Origin: an uncultured Clostridia bacterium
GTDB lineage: Bacteria > Bacillota > Clostridia > Christensenellales > UBA1242
Assembly: GCA_937895935.1 (NCBI GenBank)
Contig: CALBKX010000055.1
Coordinates: 1-50,718, forward strand
Length of the DNA stretch: 50,718 bases
Direction: 5' to 3'
The position numbers and the translations under genes are program-made. Below the pieces are notes generated by a model. That model was not told the origin of the DNA and did not search any database. It saw only the letters and a program-made list of their open reading frames with translations. Shown here piece by piece: positions 48,319-50,718 of this stretch (positions are counted from its first letter, which is position 1; each line of letters opens with the position of its first letter).

Positions 48319-48888
48319 TTAAATCGCGTTGATAATATCATTTTTATTTTTTTTTGTCAAGTATTTTAATTGTACTTTTAATCTAGGTCGATTAAAACGT
48401 TGGATTAATATAGATGGAATGTTGTAAACAGAGTAAACAATGGCGATTGGGAAAGCAATATTCCAAAAACAGCCATTAGGCATAAAAAACATAGCGACCA
48501 AAGCAGTTACAATGCACAAAATATGCAAAGTTTCTGCATAGCAAGTTTCAATTAAAAATTTTTCTAAATATTTTGGATTATTTACATCATAAATTTTATC
48601 TTTTTTAAAATTGACTAATTTCCCTAGTTCTGGGACTTTATCTTTCCATTTTTTTATGCCAAGTTTAATTAAAAAGTTACTTTCTTTTTTGTTAACATTG
48701 TATATATTGTTGTCAGGATTAAACCATTTTTTTGGAAGTAACCTAATTAAAATTGCAGGTATTAAAGATGGAACTAGAACAATAACAAAACCTAAAAATA
48801 GGTTTAATGCCATTGTCCAAGTAAAACTAAATAATAAATTAAAAAAAATAATACTAAAAATGCAAAATAATAATATACCAAAATACAT
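48319..48888 (-). CDS. CrtO-like acyltransferase family membrane protein
   Basis: The 189-residue protein has two N-terminal membrane helices, then KWFNPDNNIYNVNKKESNFLIKLGIKKWKDKVPELGKLVNFKKDKI, then helices and NIPSILIQRFNRPRLKVQL. The IKKWKDKxPELG and NIPxxLxQRFNRPR strings match the family of glycosyl-4,4'-diaponeurosporenoate acyltransferases (CrtO of staphyloxanthin synthesis), though most Clostridial members have no carotenoid pathway. It diverges from a GT4 glycosyltransferase with 78 nt between the starts, so it may acylate a glycolipid made by that enzyme. That link is an inference. Confidence 0.75.
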   Translation of the reverse strand: MYFGILLFCIFSIIFFNLLFSFTWTMALNLFLGFVIVLVPSLIPAILIRLLPKKWFNPDNNIYNVNKKESNFLIKLGIKKWKDKVPELGKLVNFKKDKIYDVNNPKYLEKFLIETCYAETLHILCIVTALVAMFFMPNGCFWNIAFPIAIVYSVYNIPSILIQRFNRPRLKVQLKYLTKKNKNDIINAI

Positions 48889-48966
48889 AAACTATCTTTA
48901 AATCCTTGCGAAAATATTAAAAATATATTAACATATATGTCGTATTGTGTCAAACATAGGGGGATT

Positions 48967-50127
48967 ATGATTATTACAGTAGTTTGCGATGTGCTAGGTG
49001 AAGAAAACAATGGCACAACTATCGCTGCAATGAATTTAATTAGGTTTTTGAAAACACAGGGACACACCGTTAGAGTTTTGTGCGGTGACGAAAATAGAAA
49101 AAATGAAGAGGATTTTTTCGTGGTTCCTAATTATAACTTTGGAAAGTTAATTAACTCTTATGTTAAAAAAGTTGGAGTTGCTCTTGCAAAGCCAGATAAG
49201 GAAATTATTGAAAAAGCACTTGATAAAGCTGACATTGTACATATAATGGTTCCGCTTTCTCTTGGAATGGCAACTGCAAAAATCGCAAAAGAACGAGGTC
49301 TTGCAATAACTGCGGGTTTCCATATGCAAGCAGAAAATTTAACAAGTTATTTTAAAGTTAATAAAATCAATATAATAAATCACGCAGTTTATCAATACAT
49401 ATATAAAAAATTATATAAAAATGTGGATGCTATCCATTATCCAACCCAATTTATTAGGGATGTTTTTGAAAGTCATATAAAACTAAAAACAAACGGTTAT
49501 GTAATTTCAAACGGCGTTAATTCTTATGTTCAAAAAAGGGACATAAGTAAATCTGCTGAGTTTAAAGATAAAATTATTGTTTTGATGATTGGGCGTTATG
49601 CTCGTGAAAAATCACAAGATATTCTTTTAAAAGCAATTAAATATTCTAAATATAAAGATAAAATTCAATTAATCTTAGCTGGACAAGGCGCTAAAGAGAA
49701 ATATTATAAACGCCTTGCTAAAAAACTCCCAATTCCTCCAATATTTAAATTCTATGATAGAAAAGAAATTATTGATGTAATTAATTATTGTGACATTTAT
49801 GCTCATACTGCCGAGGTAGAACTTGAGGGGATTGCATGTCTTGAGGCTATCTGTTGTGGGAAAATAACCTTGGTTTCTGATTCAAAATTAAGTGCAACTA
49901 GAAATTTTGCTGTGGACAAAAAGTGCATATTTAAAAATAGAAATCCAAAAGATTTAGCAAGAGTGATTGATTATTTTATAGATAATCCAGAAGATAAAAA
50001 GATAATTGAAGAAAAATATTTAAATAGCGCTATTTGTTATTCTCAAGAAGAATGTATGAAAAGAATGGAGCAAATGATTATAGATACGTTCAATAAAAAG
50101 CAACTAGAAACAGAGGTTGAAGAATAG
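48967..50127 (+). CDS. GT4-family glycosyltransferase
   Basis: A 386-residue GT-B fold enzyme: N-terminal MIITVVCDVLGEENNGTTIAAMNLIRFLKTQGHTVRVL, AGFHMQAENL in the middle, and the C-terminal nucleotide-sugar half with IVLMIGRYAREKSQDILLKAI and the ExxxxxxxE-like AEVELEGIACLEAICCG. The pattern is closest to lipid glycosyltransferases (1,2-diacylglycerol glucosyltransferase type). ATG 48967 follows AGGGGGATT. No signal peptide is seen; it is probably peripheral to the inner membrane face. Confidence 0.88.
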   Translation: MIITVVCDVLGEENNGTTIAAMNLIRFLKTQGHTVRVLCGDENRKNEEDFFVVPNYNFGKLINSYVKKVGVALAKPDKEIIEKALDKADIVHIMVPLSLGMATAKIAKERGLAITAGFHMQAENLTSYFKVNKINIINHAVYQYIYKKLYKNVDAIHYPTQFIRDVFESHIKLKTNGYVISNGVNSYVQKRDISKSAEFKDKIIVLMIGRYAREKSQDILLKAIKYSKYKDKIQLILAGQGAKEKYYKRLAKKLPIPPIFKFYDRKEIIDVINYCDIYAHTAEVELEGIACLEAICCGKITLVSDSKLSATRNFAVDKKCIFKNRNPKDLARVIDYFIDNPEDKKIIEEKYLNSAICYSQEECMKRMEQMIIDTFNKKQLETEVEE

Positions 50128-50144
50128 ATAAATAAAAATCCGCA

Positions 50145-50278
50145 TTGAAAATTTGAAAAATCAAATTTTGTTTTTGCTGCCCGCAAAAGTTTGCTTTCTC
50201 GCAAACCAATGCTTGTTAGTACGGGCGGAAATTCTGCCAAATGCCACTTTGTGTCGCTTGGCGATATTTCCTACTACA
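50145..50278. repeat. Family F repeat, inverted copy 3
   Basis: In reverse it matches 29395-29530: AAAATTTGAAAAATCAAATTTT, CCCGCAAAAGTTTGCTTTCTCGCAAAC, CCAATGCTTGTTAGTACGGGCGG and GCCAAATGCCAC...TCGCTTGGCGATATTT. It contains hairpins GTTTGC/GCAAAC inside CCCG/CGGG. Confidence 0.75.
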
Positions 50279-50324
50279 TAAAAAAATACTTTTTGGAGAT
50301 ACTAACCAAAAGGTATTTTTATTT

Positions 50325-50624
50325 ATGATGAATTTAATATCTATTTTAATTTTAATAATAGGTGGTTTAAATTGGGCCAGCATTGGCTTTTTGCAGTACG
50401 ATTTTGTTGCTGGCTTTTTTGGAACGCAAGCCAGTATTTTTTCTCGTCTTATATATATATGTATAGGAATAGCAACTTTGTATTTTATTTTTATGATATT
50501 TAAATATAAAGGAAATGTAAAAATTTTTGATCGCAAAAAAAAATACGATAATCAAAATTATTCAAATTCAGATAAACCTAAAGAACAACAAATGTCAGAA
50601 CATAACAATGATATTTTAAGTTAA
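50325..50624 (+). CDS. DUF378 family membrane protein
   Basis: The protein has two membrane helices with the DUF378 pattern: LISILILIIGGLNWASIGFLQYDFVAGFFG and SRLIYICIGIATLYFIF. A polar tail of about 40 residues, longer than usual, carries KKKYDNQNYSNSDKPKEQQMSEHNND. I start at the ATGATG at 50325, about 14 nt after AAAAGGT; the frame is open upstream but runs through a family F repeat. Function unknown. Confidence 0.75.
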   Translation: MMNLISILILIIGGLNWASIGFLQYDFVAGFFGTQASIFSRLIYICIGIATLYFIFMIFKYKGNVKIFDRKKKYDNQNYSNSDKPKEQQMSEHNNDILS

Positions 50625-50637
50625 ACAGATGTAAACA

Positions 50638-50718
50638 GATGTAAATGTTTGCTTACGCTTAGCACTTCGCATTTAACCACCTAGAGACGGTTAAATGCTG
50701 CGTAAAACTCGCTTAAAG
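50638..50718. repeat. Family D palindromic repeat, cut by the window end
   Basis: GATGTAAATGTTTGCTTACGC, the GCATTTAACC/GGTTAAATGC centre and the beginning of the right arm (CGCTTAAAG) are present; the end is outside the window. Confidence 0.8.

Noticed and set aside
48937..48966. Upstream start for the GT4 glycosyltransferase
   Set aside because: AGGGGGATT sits directly before the ATG at 48967, where the conserved N-terminal strand begins; the upstream start has no ribosome binding site.

Overview
The window is about 50.7 kb of a low-GC (A+T rich) Firmicutes chromosome, most likely an anaerobic, spore-forming member of the Clostridia. Supporting this are the sporulation pair yabP-yabQ with a divIC-type gene, a meso-diaminopimelate dehydrogenase, the rpmH-rnpA-yidD-yidC-jag block, an L10 leader before rplJ-rplL, and AGGAGG-type ribosome binding sites on most genes. 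I cannot name a genus from sequence alone; the combination would fit an uncultured gut lineage.

Layout. 0-1.3 kb: L10-leader-controlled rplJ-rplL. 2.1-5.2 kb: a defence island on the minus strand, made of a HEPN-motif protein, a C5-cytosine methyltransferase with an N-terminal HTH, and an Eco47II-type endonuclease. 5.8-7.2 kb: proB, then an AT-rich non-coding region with five DnaA boxes (candidate oriC). 7.8-11.6 kb: comFC, yabP-yabQ-divIC, then an RNHCP zinc protein overlapping dnaA. 11.7-21.4 kb: ung, a divergent pfkA, trxB, a MacB-like ABC transporter, ddh, dut and ychF. 21.7-22.7 kb: small unknown genes, including a toxin-tail-like/DUF4279 pair. 23-32 kb: an alpha-oxoamine synthase, type-2-like ileS, a GPH sugar symporter, radC-like and dnaN. 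33-43.5 kb: deoC, a P-type ATPase, two degV paralogs, a YugP-like metallopeptidase, tRNA-Leu, HU and a HEPN-CBS protein. 44.4-47.2 kb: rpmH to jag. 47.6-50.7 kb: greA, a CrtO-like acyltransferase diverging from a GT4 glycosyltransferase, and a DUF378 protein. The replication genes dnaA, dnaN and rpmH, which are usually adjacent, are scattered over about 34 kb.

The most striking feature is non-coding. Nearly every longer intergenic gap holds interspersed structured repeats. Several fold on paper into an outer stem enclosing exactly three back-to-back hairpins (a cloverleaf or four-way junction): 1415-1490, 1647-1715, 7521-7594, 9630-9700, 21400-21493, 21569-21638 and 27737-27821. Copies differ by paired substitutions that keep the stems, by G-U-compatible changes, and by wholesale exchange of one hairpin for another. 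Other families are about 95-bp palindromes ending in GATGTAAATG (family D) and CTTGGCGAAGAG/GGAGAGG elements (family E), often found in the order D then E.

A second pattern is translational. At least six genes (RNHCP-dnaA, ung, ddh, radC-like, an XRE regulator, yugP) have no Shine-Dalgarno sequence and a promoter placed so that transcription should start at or within a few bases of the start codon, which suggests leaderless mRNAs. All family assignments are from reading the translations; no database search was run.
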